In this document: piece by piece, positions 32,336 through 43,853 of the stretch | Layout of the letters: every line of letters starts with the position of its first letter | How positions within the stretch are numbered: position 1 is the first letter of the stretch | Source of the DNA: Haematobia irritans | Taxonomy: Eukaryota; Arthropoda; Insecta; Diptera; Muscidae | Assembly (NCBI RefSeq): GCF_050003625.1 | Contig: NC_134398.1 | Span: 65,728,891 to 65,792,890 of the forward strand | Length of the DNA: 64,000 nt | Direction: 5' to 3' | Notes under the pieces: model-generated | The model's input: only the letters and a program-made list of their open reading frames with translations | Told to the model about the DNA's origin: nothing | Databases searched by the model: none | Position numbers and translations under genes: made by a program

Positions 32336-32526
32336 TGAGCACAATTGTCTTTGGGAAAAATTCTTCCAAGCATATAATATTTTTGGGCTCAAAATGCTTC
32401 CAAACATATAATATGTTCACATAAAACAAACATATTAATGTTTCGGCAGTATCCAATAATATATGTGCTTCCTGCAAAATATGTTTGGAGCATATGTTAA
32501 AGAAGCGATTTTTTTTTGAGGGTGTA

Positions 32527-34312
32527 TATGGAATGATTTTATTGAAATTTTTTCATTCATTTGGACAAATCTTACATATTTGTGGTAACACTTTTACTTC
32601 ATAATTAGAACTGCTTGCCTTCGTTTTTAAATACAATTTTATTTATTTATATAAGCAATTTTATCTTCAATAAAAGACACGTTTTATTAATATATTGAAT
32701 ATATTTATTAAGAATCAACAACATCGACTGTCCTTGAAATATTAGTTTATTATTCCACTATTTCCAATTTCCATGTGATATTATCAACTGTAAAACGCAC
32801 TTTTTCATCTTCTTCTTGTACTTTTCACTTTTAATAAGTTGCTTCCTAACGATTTTGTCCTCCTTTTACAATTTCAATACCTACAAATATAAAAAAATGA
32901 TAAAACATTTTTGTTACAAAAGGTTAGCGTCACTGAATATTACCTGATATTTGAATATTCCAAAATGAAGACAAATGAAAGGGTAATTATTCTGCTGGTG
33001 TTTTCTTCCTTTATACACCATCACGACATTGATAGATTTATTTTCAAAAAACGAAAAATTTTCTCACTAATTTAAAATAACAAATATTGTATATATTTTA
33101 ATTGCTATTTATTATATTATTTTACCATATTATTTTTTAACAATCTCTCCGTATACCACAACAACGCGATTCCAACTAAAAAAACAAACCACGCGCAAAC
33201 ATATCGATTACACCCACGCGCAAACACATCGATTACGATGACAGGTAGACAATAGAAATATAGGAAAATTTCCTGTATTCTAACAAGTTTTTTCCTTACG
33301 TTTTGAAAGGATTGCAAACTTCTTAGTACGAATGAACTAAAATATTTTTCTAAGCCAAGTGTTGTTCGTATATATGAAAAGTTTCTATTATAAAGGAAGT
33401 AGCAATTATCATTTTATAAGAAATTTTACTAATTTTGAGGAAACTTGGTTTTAGTTCGTTTTTTGTTTATTTTTGCGAATGCTTTGTTATCGGTGAATAA
33501 AATTTTCTTGTTCAGTAGGAAATTCTTATACCCAGCGAAGAAAACAGTATGAGTAAAATTCCATGCCTTATTCTAGTTAATGAACTATTCCTAACTGCTT
33601 ACAGTTTAGGATTTTTTTACTGAAACGAGTAAATTTTATTATTTCTCACAAAAATTTACCTTAATGGAAATAAAATGGATAAACTATGTTGATGAAAAAT
33701 TTTTCCTTTAGTTTCGAAGGCACTTTTTTCTGGGTGTAGATTTTAATATCAAGAGAGTATATTATAGCATCAGTAACCGTCCTTCAATAGGTCCGTCAGT
33801 GGCAATTTGCACCAAATTACACGTAGGACACTCATTCCAAAAATGTTCCCTTTCATTCCCATGGGCTCAATGATTTGAAAATTTAAAGAAATAACTGCAA
33901 TAGCAACAGAAACAGCAGCTACTGTCCGTTTCTATGATTGTCACATAATGCCGCGTCACATCACAATGCATTACTATCAAACCAATCAACCTAGTACTCA
34001 GTCATTTCGATTGTTTAGTTGACAATCTGAAACCACAGTGGTTTCAGTGAAATGTAATTTTTCTATTGAGAGCTTGAAAAAAAAATACACTTAATATGAA
34101 TAAGACATAATTAAATCGTCAATTCATCACTAGAATGGATTTTATTATATATATACTTTATCTCTCCAACCATGTACTTTTTGATGGAAGTAATAATACT
34201 TCTTGCTGTGGTATATAAATGTGTTTAATATTTAGTGTATAAAAGTTATTAAAATTTGTCATCTGCCAAATGCATCGAAAATACTTAATTACATAGGGTT
34301 GATGTTCGCCGA
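32527..34312. other. AT-rich spacer, no gene recognised
   Basis: No credible frame. A 20-bp direct duplication (CGCGCAAACATATCGATTAC-like) lies at 33190-33237. 33535-33735 begins CCCAGCGAAGAAAAC and ends TTTTTTCTGGG, perhaps a small TIR element without a visible duplication. Confidence 0.4.
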
Positions 34313-34799
34313 AAAAACCATTGTCGTGAGGCCAAAGAATTCTTTTCCTTGATATACAGTGCTGTTCAAAACATTTGCAAGCACATTCCCTGTTGAAAAA
34401 AAAAACCGTTATTATAATGAAAATAAAAATATTAAAACCAAACTTTTAATGCAATGTTGTTGCTTATTATATTAGTTTTAAAGATTTAAGGTAACTAACG
34501 ACAAAGACTTTTGGATAATTTATAAAATTATTCAAAAATAAGAGTTTTTCCCTGTTCAAAACATTTGCAACTAATATCAAGTGTCACGTATATTTAAAAA
34601 TAATTAATTTTTTTTAACGAGAAATTTTATTAGTTGATACCAAAGCTATGCCTTTTGATAATTTTTGCGCAACTTTTTGCTATTGGTTAGGATTAAATTG
34701 TCAATGATATCCTATGGTTCAGGTTCAAATAGATTGGATAAGCCTTTTGCAAAAATACCAATATTAATAACAATTTTTCGTTTTACAGCTTCCCTAAGG

Positions 34800-35130
34800 T
34801 TATTTTATGACTTTTACATTAGGCGACTGAGCAGGCCAGTCAAGCACCCGCAATATTTCATCAGAAATCCATTGTTTGACCGCCTTACACGTGTGCTGGA
34901 GGTCATGATTGCGCTGAATAATCCATGCAGACGGCATTTCCCGCAATGTTTATGGCAAATTCACATGGGACAAAATATTTTTGTAGACTTCCGACAGCAT
35001 AATATAAATCTGGCCAATAACTTGCCAAAAAAAAAAAAAAAAACATCATATTGCCTTCACCATGATTGACGTAACGTTTTGTATTTCGTTGCAGCCTTCG
35101 TACTAAATTTCTACCATCCGATCCATGCAA
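34800..35130 (-). pseudogene. Tc1-like transposase relic
   Basis: Minus strand from 35130: MHGSDGRNLVRRLQ, later VNHGEGNMM (the Tc1 HGGGSVMVW region, decayed), EMPSAWIIQRNHDLQHTCKA and ILRVLDWPAQSPNVKVI. The last block is the usual WPAQSPDLNPIE with the final catalytic Glu region degraded to VKVI. The middle catalytic Asp (QQDNDPKHT in the family) reads QRNHDLQHT. A poly-T run at about 35029-35043 and frameshifts break it. Confidence 0.7.
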
Positions 35131-35650
35131 ATTAAACTTTAAGTCGTAGTAAAATATAACTCATGTTCACTGCTCCTCATGCCTTTGAAGGCATTTTTGT
35201 AAAAATTGAAGGCGCGTTAACCTATTTTTAGTGGAAATATTTAAGTGGTTTTTGACATTTTTGTGTAATCGCATTCCGGCTTCTAATGGTCTACATCTGA
35301 TAGTTATGGTTGATTAAATTTAATTTTTGACAATTTTAGATGATATTTGAGTGAATAGTTCATTTGATTTTATGGACTTCTAGCGTAGTCTTAGGGTTTT
35401 TTCTACCTCAGTGCACAGTTTTGATGCATCCTCTGTTTATAACTCGAGACGCAGTTGATTTGTGGACAATTTTCTCTTCCGAAAGTCATTTTTGTACTAC
35501 TTTGTACTAATACTTATTGCAGGTCCTTTTATCGAATTATTCTAAAAATAGACCATAAAGGTCTGTGGAGATCAGTTTATGGCCAAAGCTGGCAATGAAC
35601 TTAACGATATTCCTATTCTATTCTTATAGGTCCTTATAACTTTATTAGGT

Positions 35651-37112
35651 AACAAGTATATACGGCCGTAAGTTCGGCCAGGCCGAATCTTATGTACCCC
35701 CCACCATGGATAGCGTAGAAACTTCTACGAAAGACTGTCATCCACAATCGAATTACTTGGGTTGTGGTATCTTAAAACTACTTAACATCGTTTTCTAAAT
35801 TGTGAGTTAGTCCATACGTGGTATATATTAGACAAAAAAGGTAAATCTACAAATAATTACGAATCGATATGGACTTTTGCTCGGTACGTAGGGAGCCAGA
35901 ATTGAAATATGGGTGTCGCTTATATGGGGGCTATATACAATTATGAACTTGATATGGACCAATTTTTGTGCGATTGAGGATCGATTTATCTGAGGGCTAT
36001 ATATAACTATAGACCGGTAAGGACCTAGTTAGGCATGGTTGTTAACGGTCATATACTAGCACAATGTACCAAGAGGCTCCAAAACCAAATATCGGGTCGG
36101 TTTATATGAGGGCAATATATAATTATGGACTGATATGGACCACTTTTGGCTTGGTTGTTAAATATCATATACTACCACCACGTACCAAATTTCAACTAGA
36201 TCGGATGAATTTTGCTTCTCTTAGAGGCTCCGCAAGCCAAATCTGGGGATCGGTTTATATGGGGGTTATATATAATTATAGACTGATATGAACCAATTCC
36301 TGCATGGTTGTTGGATACCATATACTAACATCACGTACCAAATTTGAACTGAATCAGATGAATTTTGCTCTTCCAAGGGGCTCCGGAGGTCAAATCTGGG
36401 GATCGGTTTATATGGGGGCTATATATAATTATGGACCGATTTCGACCAATTTTTGCATGGGTGTTTGAATGAATTTTGGTTTTCCAAGAGGCTCCGGAGG
36501 TCAAATCTGGTGATCGGTTTATATGGGGGCTATATATAATTATGGACCGATGTGGACCAATTTTTGCATGGTTGTTAAAGACCATATACTAACACCTGTA
36601 CCAAGTGTCAGCCGGATCGGATGAAATTTTCTTCTCTTACAGGCTCCGCAAGCCAAATCTGGGGATCGGTTTATATGGGGCTATATATAATTATGGACCG
36701 ATGTGGACCAATTTTTGCATGGTTGTTAAAGACCATATACTTACACCATGTACCAAATTTCAGTTGGATCGGATGAAATTTGCTTCTTTTAGAGGGTCTG
36801 CAAGCCAAATTTTGGGGGTCCGTTTATATGGGGGCTATACGTAAAAGTGGACCAATATGGCACATGTGCAATACCATCCAACCTACATCAATAACAACTA
36901 CTTGTGCCAAGTTTCAAGTCGATAGCTTGTTTCGTTCGGAAGTTAGCGTGATTTCAACAGACGGACAGACGGACATGCTCAGATCGACTCAGAATTTCAC
37001 CACGACCCAGGATATATATACTTTATGGGGTCTCAGAGCAGTATTTCGATGTGTTACAAACGGAATGACAAAGTTAATATACCCCCATCCTATGGTGGAG
37101 GGTATAAAAATA
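35651..37112 (+). repeat. R-family element inside Tc1-like element
   Basis: AACAAGTATATACGGCCG to CCTATGGTGGAGGGTATAAA. Lacks the 27-29-bp subrepeat tract; about six 153-bp units with deletions (one unit truncated near 36460-36480). The GGAC microsatellite is reduced to GACGGACAGACGGAC (36959-36973). The tail keeps TCAGAATTTCACCACGACCC. Confidence 0.8.
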
Positions 37113-37743
37113 ATGCCCTTAAAGAAGAAAATATTATAGGGTGCTAGGTAGTTGCAAATGTTTTCAACAGGTCGAATCATTCTTCACCTTTCGGGAAATT
37201 TCAATATTTTATAACAGCCTATTTATTTACCTAATTAGAAAATACCACTCCATAAAGATTATTTTTTAAGTGGAAGCTAAACAATCAAATTATTATTATA
37301 GGAGATATACCTATATAAAGTTGATGGTAGGGCTAGCTGCAAATGTTTTGAACAGCACTGTACATCGAAAAGAAGTTTACACGGTTTCAAGATTTTGTTT
37401 GATTTCGAGCCAAAGAAGCAGGAACTGAGGTTACCTTTAGGACACAATTCTCTTTTAAATTTTAGTTTTGCATACTTGATTTTAAGAAACAAATTTGAAT
37501 TTAATCGTTTTTACTGCTTTTTTCTTCATGTGCTAGGAAAGTCCTTTAAAAGTGTTTTGACGACAGATTAAATTTCCAAATTCAGATTCGACTTCGCGCA
37601 GACTATGATATATTTCGCGCAAATTATGATATATTTCAAGTAATGCGTAAACAATCTAATGGAAATACAAATATTAAAGATTGAACAACTGTAGTAGTAG
37701 GCAAATTCAGTCGATATTATTATAAATCGAAAAACATAATAAG

Positions 37744-37930
37744 AACAAGTGAGTAAAGTGTAAAGTCGGGCGGGGCTGACTATACTATACCCTTCACCAC
37801 TGTGTAGACCAACTTTGTTTGGTACCTTCTCAAATCCATAAAATTTATTGGGATTTATAAAACGGTTTAAATTGGAATATATATATCTATCCAAATCTGA
37901 ACCGATTTGGACAAATTTCTTTACACTTCT
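37744..37930 (+). repeat. R-related subfamily, 5' end only
   Basis: AACAAGTGAGTAAAGTGTAA, GTCGGGCGGGGCTGACTATA and TATACCCTTCACCA parallel the R start (AACAAGTATATACGG ... GGCCAGGCCGAATCTTATG ... TACCCTCCACCA) but differ in between. Then ATCTGAACCGATTTGG. It appears to be a sister family truncated after about 190 bp. 37931-38250 shows nothing. Confidence 0.5.
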
Positions 37931-38250
37931 TTACATTCTCTACATTTAAAATTTTAATTGATTAAAACCCTGGGACGAAACATAATGTTTAATGTTTATC
38001 TAAAGCATATAATTGTCGCGAAAACCATGTATTTTGTCTTTGTGAAAATAATTTCCTGGGCGAGAAAAATGTATGCTGGTAATAAGCATTTGTTTAAGTG
38101 ATAGAATTTGAGACCATTAGGTGGTCGGGAAAATCGTGTACCTAACTATTACATTTTTGACTTCTTTAAGGGAAACACTTTCTTATAGGTTACGTATAGA
38201 AATTTTCATTGCAGACTTCTAGGCGGTAAACAAACAATAATGTGAGAACG

Positions 38251-39655
38251 AACAAGTATATACGACCGTAAGTTCGGCCAGGCCGAATCTTATGTACCCC
38301 CCACCCAGTGATGCCAACTACCGCAGGGTAAAAATCACCAAAAATATATTATAAATTCTAACATACCAGTTCCCGCCACAAACACTACTCTTACTACGAT
38401 CAGCTAAAATTCCACGTACTACTACTACTAAAAAAAATCATTTTATGTATTTTTAGTCTTATGAAATTATCAACCTGTATCAACGTGTACATCTTATTTT
38501 ACACTCATTAATTTCTATCAGTAATGACTTCATATTTCAGAAATTCTGCACTCGTCGCTAAACTTTACAAAAACAAAAAACATAAATAACTTTATTGATA
38601 CAAAGGATTAATACCACCTTCATAAAAATCAAATTCTATGGCAATATAGTTGAGTTTATTAAGCTTTTGACGGTCTAAATAGAATGTTTGTATGAAAAGA
38701 TGTCGTCAATTAAACTCAAAACTGTTGAAATTGGAAAAAGCACCAAACGCACTAAAAGAAAACGCCAGAAAGCACCAAGTTGGTGCTTTTTTTTTTTTTG
38801 AAAAGGCACTAAAAAGCCAATCTATGGTGGGGCAGTGATGCCAATTTGGTGCTTTTAGCACCAAGTTTAGTGCTTTTTGAAATCAAAAAGCACTAAACTT
38901 GGAAATCAAAAAGCACTAAACTTGGTACTAAAAGCACAAAATTGGCGTCACTGCCCCACCATAGGTTGCGTAGAAACTTCTACTAAAGACTGTCATCCAC
39001 AATCGAATTACTAGGGTTGTGGTAATACCTACCGATGGCAAGGTATCTTAAAATTTCTCAACATCGTCTTCTAAATTGTAATTTAATCCATATGGGGTAT
39101 ATATTAGACAAAAAAAGTCTGATTAAATACGTATATAATTCAGGTCTTGATCGATATATATAGGGGAGTCTATAAATAATTACGAACCGATATGAACTGT
39201 TGCGTTGTAATTAGAGAGCCAGAAGTGAAATATGGGGATCGCTTTTTATTTGGGGCTACATACAATTATGGGTTTATCTGGGGGCTGTATATAAAACTAT
39301 ATACCGATATGGAACAATTGTGGCATGGTTGCTAGAGGCCATATCCTTGCACAACGTACCAAATTTCAACCGAATCAGATGAAATTTACTCCTCCAAGAG
39401 GCTCCGGAGCTTAAACCTGGGGATCGGTTTGTATGGGGGCTATACATAATTATGGACCGATATGGACTAATTTTTGCTCCGTTGTTAGTGTCCATATACT
39501 AACTCAACATACAACATTTCATCTGAATCGGATGAAATTTGCTCTTCGCAGAGGCTCCGGTGGTCACATCTGGGGATCCGTTTATTTGAAAGCTATATAT
39601 AATTATACCGATATGGATCAATTTTTGCATGGATGTTAGAGGCCATATATAAATA
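38251..39655 (+). repeat. R-family element split by hAT-like element, 3'-truncated
   Basis: Start AACAAGTATATACGACCG; the leader is interrupted at ATGTACCCCCCACC by 648 bp (38306-38953) and resumes at ATAGGTTGCGTAGAAACTTC. About three decayed 153-bp units follow (39230-39655). The GGAC tract and tail are missing; sequence after 39655 is unrelated. Confidence 0.7.
38306..38953. mobile_element. hAT-like MITE with inverted-duplicated right end
   Basis: Ends CAGTGATGCCAACT and AAATTGGCGTCACTG, flanked by a direct CCCCACC repeat (38299-38305; 38954-38960), close to the 8-bp duplication expected for hAT. CAG starts and GCCAA fit hAT ends. A further CAGTGATGCCAATTT lies at 38833 and, with the right end, forms a long palindrome that extends past the terminus into CTATGGTGGGG. 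The interior repeats AAAAAGCACTAAACTTGG. Non-coding. Confidence 0.6.
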
Positions 39656-39759
39656 GGTTCATGTGATTAATTTTGGGTTCAGTGAATTATCCGAATTTAT
39701 TCTGATAATTGGTTGATAGTTTTGCTGCAAGTAGAGAATGCTGATGGGGAATGTGGTAA

Positions 39760-39870
39760 CTCCAGTCTACAGGGCTTTGCCCAAATAAATTTGATAAACA
39801 TAATTTTCCACTGTTGGTTAAGCTACTCTTGTAGTTTAGTTAAGCTGAAATCAAAACAACAATAATTTGT
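39760..39870 (+). pseudogene. LINE 5' UTR fragment
   Basis: CAGTCTACAGGGCTTTGCCC, then CACTGTTGGTTAAGCTAC and CTTGTAGTTTAGTTAAGCTG followed by AAATCAAAACAACAATAAT, matching the 5' end of the antisense LINE at 12690-12830. It ends after the first ORF1 codons region, like the fragment at 12833-12965. Confidence 0.6.
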
Positions 39871-39936
39871 ACTATTTATTATTACAATATTTAATTGAGA
39901 AGAAGAAAAAGATATTAAGGGTATTGATACTATAAA

Positions 39937-40495
39937 CCCAGAAAAAAATTTGAAGTTCTTCTAAAGGCACAACTTTAAAAGCACTTCCAAAAATGTCCTC
40001 CCAAAGATGTTCTTTATTTTAACTGTAGAGGAAGTTCAATAGAGTCGCTTTTTTCATATTTTTAATAGGAAATTAAAAAAAATTGTTTCAAATGGGTTAA
40101 AAACATATTAAGAATTAACAAAATGGTACAAATTATTAAAATTTTGCAAAAAAAATGCTAAATACTTTCTAGAAAAATTGTGAATTTTTGGAAATATTTG
40201 ATTTTAAACATTCAAGACACGCGTTAAAATCATAAAAAATCATAAAAACCATAAAAAAAATTAAAAATTATTGATTTGTCAAAATATCACAAAATTTCTT
40301 AATTCTCATCCAAAACACTGAATTTGGATCACACCTTAAGAAGTGGTGCAAACTCAGTTCACCGGCTATTGAAATGGTGGACATCCGTCCTATGACAAGC
40401 CCATGTTAAATTCATCGCTTCTACGCCAATTTAGAACCACTTCCGGATCCAAAAAGAACATTTTCACTACTTTTTTAGTGACGTTTTTTGCTGGG
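39937..40495. mobile_element. CCCAGC element, copy 2 (uninterrupted)
   Basis: 559 bp; left end mutated to CCCAGAAAAAAATTTG, right end GACGTTTTTTGCTGGG; AA at 39935-39936 and 40496-40497. Provides the empty site for the MITE at 19430 (GACAAGCCCATGTTAAATTC at about 40397). 40496-40700 has only a 24-bp tandem duplication (GTTGATCTGGCTGT type, 40593-40640). Confidence 0.65.
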
Positions 40496-40699
40496 AAGTT
40501 CTTGGAAAGATAATGCCAGATACCCATTTATACAAGCTTGACTATACACATGTTTCATCGCTGGATAATTCGAATTTCGAAAGCCTTTAGTGTTGATCTG
40601 GCTGTGGGAAATGTGTTGATCTGGCTGTCGGAAAATTTTGGGACTTATATGCTAATTTCTTATTGAAATTACATACGAGAATTATTCAACCCAAATTGT

Positions 40700-40940
40700 A
40701 CCAGTTTTCACCATCACTGTGTATCATCTTTGTACATTTTTAAGAAGTTATGGATTCTTCTACATTTACATAATATATTTTTTCCTAAATACTTGTTACT
40801 AAATTACGATTTTTTAATAATGTTCATGAAATTTTAAAATACTGGTTTTCTCATAGCGTGAAAGAGCTACAACATAAATGTTAGTCTAATATGTATACAA
40901 TACAAACATAATATACGAGTACGAGACAAAAAATATTTTT
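40700..40940 (+). repeat. Dispersed repeat, uninterrupted copy
   Basis: Aligns with 21866-22125 plus 24001-24035; ATGTATACAATACAAACATA is the empty site of Himar1-like copy 1. 40941-41550 shows no gene. Confidence 0.55.
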
Positions 40941-41555
40941 ATGCATCTTGTCCCCAAATTGGGACGCTTTCGTCCCCAGAAATCCTCAACTTAAAATAAA
41001 ATTCTTGACAAAAAGATAAGAAATAGGCTTTGCTGTAGAAGATCAGCAATATTTTAATTAACAAAAATTCCATTCCCCATCCACGAAAAAATATCCCCAA
41101 TTTGGGCGAAAATCCCCAATATCGGACACACGAAAGAACGAAATGTACATTTCATTTATATTATAAAATAAAGAATTTTTATTATATATGCATTCGTAGT
41201 AACTCAAAACCATTTATTTAATTTATGAAGTTTTTCATACAATTTATGAATTCCACCATTGGAAAATTTTTGTGAACGATATTCAGCAAATAAATGAATA
41301 CTTTTATTTTCGGTTTCCTTATAGAAGATGATTTTCCACTGTGACTTGACTGGTGCAGTACACCGAAAAAAATAAACTGTTTTATAGGAATAATGAACTA
41401 ACTCGTGCGAAAATTGAACTAAATTGTACACCACAATTTGGGATTTCAACAGAGCGTTGTTAAAACCGGGAAATGCCTTGTTGTATTTTATAACTTCTGT
41501 TCACGACATTACATCCTCTCATAGAAGAAAAAATTAACTAATAGTACACTGAAAA

Positions 41556-42415
41556 AATATTTACTTAATATTAGAGATTACGCAGCCTAAATTTTAGGAT
41601 GCACAATTTACAAATCACTTAGGACAAATTTATTTATTCAATTTAGGACACAAATTTTGGAAATTTGAGTCCCTCGGTTAAAGTCGTATATCTTTGAACT
41701 AAGGTCAATTTTCCTTATATAAAGAAACACATTTTGTATTTAAAGAAATCGTCCTGAAATTAAATTTATACCCATGTTAGGTTCATAAAATGTTTGAGAC
41801 CTACTTAAAAAAATTAGGATATTATTAAGCGGTAGAAAATTTCGAAAAAACAATAAAATTTAACTACACACAAATAAATATTTTCCAATAAAAATAAGTT
41901 AAATTTAGCGTTAGTTTAATTACTGATTTTTTTTCTGTGTATATATTTTTTCTATTTTTAACTCTCTCCTTGTTCGGTTACTGATATTGTTGTTGGCATT
42001 GATACTGATGTATGTTGGTGTTCTGTCATACTCAGGAAAATGGAAGGGAATACAAAAGAAAAATTTTGACACCGACATAAACTTGAACTCATACTCTGGA
42101 AGAGTGCAACCTACAGCACCGAGCGGCCATCATTTTCAAAACTTGACAAGTCTCATCCTTGCTCCAAAATGGAAATATGGGCCTGGTGTCAGTACCATTT
42201 GTTTATTGTTGTCAATGGTGATGCTGTAACGTTTTCTATTGGTATCCTTTTCACTTCTTCCTTTTTCTTGTCGTTGTTGTCTGTCACAGAGAAATTTCTA
42301 AAACTATGAGAATGTCTGCCGGTTTGACATCATATGTGTGACACTAGGATTGTCTGGAATTTTTAAGAATTCCTCTGATAAAAATGTTGCTCAAATGTGG
42401 AAAGGTTTTTGTTTT
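41556..42415. other. Mixed AT-rich sequence; possible MITE relative; no gene
   Basis: 41556 starts CACTGAAAAAATATTTACTT and later has GTCGTATATCTTTGAACTAAGG, reminiscent of the CACTG MITE but too diverged to align with confidence. A frame at 41987-42229 (80 residues) has two hydrophobic stretches but no homology I recognise. The sequence at 41950-42400 looks single-copy within the window. Confidence 0.35.
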
Positions 42416-43268
42416 TTGAGGTTAGGATTTTCATGCATTAGTATTTGACAGATCACGTGGGATTTCAGACATGGTGTCAAAGAGAAAGATGCTCAGTATG
42501 CTTTGACATTTCATCATGAATAGACTTACTAACGAGCAACGCTTGCAAATCATTGAATTTTATTACCAAAATCAGTGGCAGAAAATCCGCTTTTTTATCG
42601 ACAAATTTTGTTCAGCGATGAGGCTCATTTCTGGTTGAATGGCTACGTAAATAAGCAAAATTGCCGCATTTGGAGTGAAGAGCAGGTGGAATCATTGGAC
42701 CGTATATTTTCAAAGATGCTGTTGGACGCAACGTTACGGTGAATGGCGATCGCTATCGTTCGATGCTAACAAACTTTTTGTTGCCAAAAATGGAAGAACT
42801 GAACTTGGTTGACATGTGGTTTCAACAAGATGGCGCTACATGCCACACAGCTCGCGATTCTATGGCCATTTTGAGGGAAAACTTCGGAGAACAATTCATC
42901 TCAAGAAATGGACCGGTAAGTTGGCCACCAAGATCATGCGATTTGACGCCTTTAGACTATTTTTTGTGGGGCTACGTCAAGTCTAAAGTCTACAGAAATA
43001 AGCCAGCAACTATTCCAGCTTTGGAAGACAACATTTCCGAAGAAAGTCGGGCTATTCCGGCCGAAATGCTCGAAAAAGTTGCCCAAAATTGGACTTTCCG
43101 AATGGACCACCTAAGACGCAGCCGCGGTCAACATTTAAATGAAATTATCTTCAAAAAGTAAATGTCATGGACCAATCTAACGTTTCAAATAAAGAACCGA
43201 TGAGATTTTGCAAATTTTATGCGTTTTTTTAAAAAAAAAAGTTATCAAGCTCTTAACAAATCACCCTT
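42416..43268 (+). mobile_element. DD41D mariner, family 2, copy B, left end lost
   Basis: Begins in TTTTGAGGTTAGGATTTTC, so about 18 bp of the left inverted repeat are missing; right end CAAATCACCCTT with TA at 43269-43270. Same N-terminal deletion junction as copy A (ACCAAAATCAGTGGCAGAAA). A second deletion after GAAGAGCA removes about 60 bp. Right-hand 500 bp nearly identical to copies A and C. Confidence 0.8.
42590..43161 (+). pseudogene. DD41D transposase, doubly deleted
   Basis: 42590-42688 encodes the FSDEAHFWLNGYVNKQNCRI block (with the normal SDE), followed by a deletion and frameshift, then 42739-43161 (140 residues) with WFQQDGATCH and LTPLDYFLWG. Both catalytic Asp of the second part are present with 41 spacing. 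Inactive by frame and by missing DNA-binding region. Confidence 0.8.
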
Positions 43269-43313
43269 TATTTGTCATTCATACCATTTTTGAGACATAC
43301 ATACTTGTATAAG

Positions 43314-43832
43314 ATTAGGTTAGGTTAAACTGGCCGCCCGATTGAGTTTCAGGCTCACCTAGACTCTTCAGTCCATTATGATATCACATTAACTAAAAGT
43401 ACCTATTACATATGGACACATCTAGTTTTAACCGCTGAACCTTCTCGATTATTTTCTTCAGTTGAACCAACCAGATTGTTCCAAAAACATCAGCAGACTT
43501 AAGTTAACGTTTTCCAGGTCCGCCAGCAATCTAAAGCTACGATATATGCCCCTATAATTCGTTTACACTTTACACAAACAGGACTCTCACGCAAGATTCT
43601 TATTCCTCCGCATCATGGCAGCTCCTACAATAGTCATTATACTTCGCGCTAATATTTTTTGCAAAATCGCCGATCCGCCGCCTGATACCCGTTGTAGCAG
43701 ATATGAGGAGTGATATTTGACGTCTCGAGAACACTAGCATAACTAGTGTGCGGTTTAAGTTTAAATGGGGCCATATTTGCTTGGTGTCGTTACAACCCTT
43801 GCAATTCTATTATCGAACATTTGCCATCATAC
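43314..43832 (-). pseudogene. LINE 3' fragment, 5'-truncated
   Basis: Follows the 8829-9350 segment of the antisense LINE throughout: TTAGGTTAGGTTAAACTGG, AGTACCTATTACATATGG, GTTAACGTTTTCCAGGTC, then ACTAGTGTGCGGTTTAAGTT and GTCGTTACAACCCTTGCAAT. It stops at CATCATAC (43832). Several small indels, so inactive. 5' truncation is typical of LINE insertion. Confidence 0.75.
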
Positions 43833-43853
43833 TTGTATAAATAAATAAAATAA

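Larger units (their letters stand above)
29824..32524. mobile_element. TA-flanked element with CACCCTCAGAAAAA-type ends, copy 2
   Basis: Left end CACTGTTAGAAAAATATG, right end (inverted) CACCCTCAAAAAAAAATCGC, TA at 29822-29823 and 32525-32526. Shared internal strings with copy 1: TTAATATGTTAGAA, ATTATGTTTGG, ATATGTTA(A/C)AGAAGCGATTT. It holds a DD41D mariner, a solo tRNA-like unit and a SINE. Other sequence (31000-31940) has no recognisable gene. Confidence 0.5.
34357..37360 (-). mobile_element. Tc1-like element with IR/DR ends, carrying an R element
   Basis: Ends CAGTGCTGTTCAAAACATTT, perfectly inverted at 37341-37360, TA at 34355-34356 and 37361-37362. A second copy of TGTTCAAAACATTTGCAA lies about 195 bp inside each end (34552; 37150-37170 inverted), the IR/DR layout known from some Tc1 elements. 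Subtracting the inserted R (35651-37112) leaves about 1.54 kb, typical for Tc1. Transposase is an antisense relic. Confidence 0.75.
34313..37650. repeat. CACTG MITE fragments flanking Tc1-like element
   Basis: 34313-34356 matches the reverse-complement 3' end of the MITE (ATTGTCGTGAGGCCAAAGA). 37363-37650 matches its 5' part in forward sense (CGGTTTCAAGATTTTG, TTTCGAGCCAAAGAAGC, CACAATTCTCTTTTAAATTT). The two pieces are not collinear, so this was either two MITEs or a rearranged one before the Tc1-like insertion. Confidence 0.55.

Noticed and set aside
33535..33735. Short CCCAGC-type element
   Set aside because: Ends resemble the CCCAGC family but the body does not align and no target duplication is visible.
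41987..42229. 80-codon frame as a small membrane protein
   Set aside because: Composition suggests hydrophobic stretches but there is no homology or conserved context; could be host intron sequence.
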